Assembly: GCA_907165065.1 (NCBI GenBank) | Contig: OU015541.1 | Location: 8,690,501-8,754,500 of the forward strand | Length of the DNA stretch: 64,000 nucleotides | Reading direction: 5' to 3' | Source: Caprimulgus europaeus | Lineage: Eukaryota; Chordata; Aves; Caprimulgiformes; Caprimulgidae | Part shown: positions 63,861-64,000 of the stretch, in pieces | How the letters are laid out: each line of letters opens with the position of its first letter | Numbering within the stretch: the stretch's first letter is position 1 | Position numbers and translations under genes: made by a program | The notes under the pieces: generated by a model | Database searches by the model: none | Seen by the model: the letters and a program-made list of their open reading frames with translations, nothing else | What the model was told of the DNA's origin: nothing

Positions 63861-64000
63861 TGGTGTGCGGGAGCAAGCGCAGGCTGATCCCCGTGGGAGA
63901 GATCGGGGTGGGCTGAAGAAAGATGTCAGTGTTGGCTCTGCAAATAGTGATGGGTCTGGGCTAATTAAGCTTTGGCCTGAGTTTAGGGAAAAAAGATGCA

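Larger units (their letters stand above)
43936..64000. other. Gene-free region downstream of UBE2V1
   Basis: I find no exon with recognisable protein similarity on either strand across about 20 kb. Open frames here, including several of 150-240 codons at 53.4-54.1, 56.5-57.2 and 60.1-60.7 kb, are low-complexity Pro/Ser/Ala/Gly translations of GC-rich DNA. The region alternates GC-rich stretches with short AT-rich blocks. It holds the simple repeats and CR1 listed separately. In human, the corresponding direction leads to SNAI1; its zinc-finger exons are not present here. A non-coding RNA cannot be excluded. Confidence 0.65.

Noticed and set aside
43936-64000. SNAI1, RNF114 or CEBPB within the window
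   Set aside because: These are expected neighbours from human synteny, but no zinc-finger, RING or bZIP coding sequence appears in any frame.

Overview
The window is nuclear DNA of a bird. Two multi-exon genes with canonical GT-AG introns lie head to tail on the + strand. The interspersed repeats I can recognise are bird types: one 5'-truncated CR1 LINE fragment and one solo LTR of a type I recall from bird genomes. The gene pair is PEDS1 (TMEM189, 'Kua') followed by UBE2V1 (UEV1). This is the conserved pair of human chromosome 20q13; by avian synteny it probably lies on the chicken chromosome 20 equivalent. I cannot name the species.

Layout. Positions 1-120 are the end of the PEDS1 5' UTR, inside a CpG island that runs to about 700. 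PEDS1 coding exons are 121-274, 3908-4027, 15197-15288, 16851-16995, 17625-17837 and 20941-21062, giving 281 aa. Its 3' UTR follows to about 21.7 kb. An AT-rich intergenic stretch leads to a second CpG island (about 26.47-27.48 kb) that is the UBE2V1 promoter. UBE2V1 coding exons are 26826-26847, 38144-38292, 41574-41699 and 42087-42233, giving 147 aa, with a 3' UTR to about 43.9 kb. UBE2V1 intron 1 carries an antisense solo LTR (36300-37355) with an exact 5-bp target-site duplication. From about 44 to 64 kb I find no protein-coding gene. That region is increasingly GC-rich, with several minisatellites, a (TAA)n tract, one CR1 fragment, and short AT-rich blocks rich in transcription-factor-like motifs. 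In human this direction leads towards SNAI1 and RNF114, but neither is in the window.

Function. PEDS1 is the plasmanylethanolamine desaturase that makes the vinyl-ether bond of plasmalogens. UBE2V1 is the catalytically inactive E2 variant that pairs with UBE2N/UBC13 to build Lys63-linked ubiquitin chains. They are biochemically unrelated, but in mammals they are known to be joined by read-through transcription (TMEM189-UBE2V1, 'Kua-UEV'). The splice phases here permit the same in-frame fusion: both the PEDS1 exon 5 donor and the UBE2V1 exon 2 acceptor are phase 1, and the joint would encode glycine.

I found no new biological system. The most useful second looks are the read-through compatibility, the tandem acceptor of PEDS1 exon 3 whose distal site creates an immediate stop, the solo LTR with its internal 40-bp repeat array, the paired 23-bp minisatellites near 61.5 and 62.6 kb, and several possible regulatory blocks in the gene-free right third.
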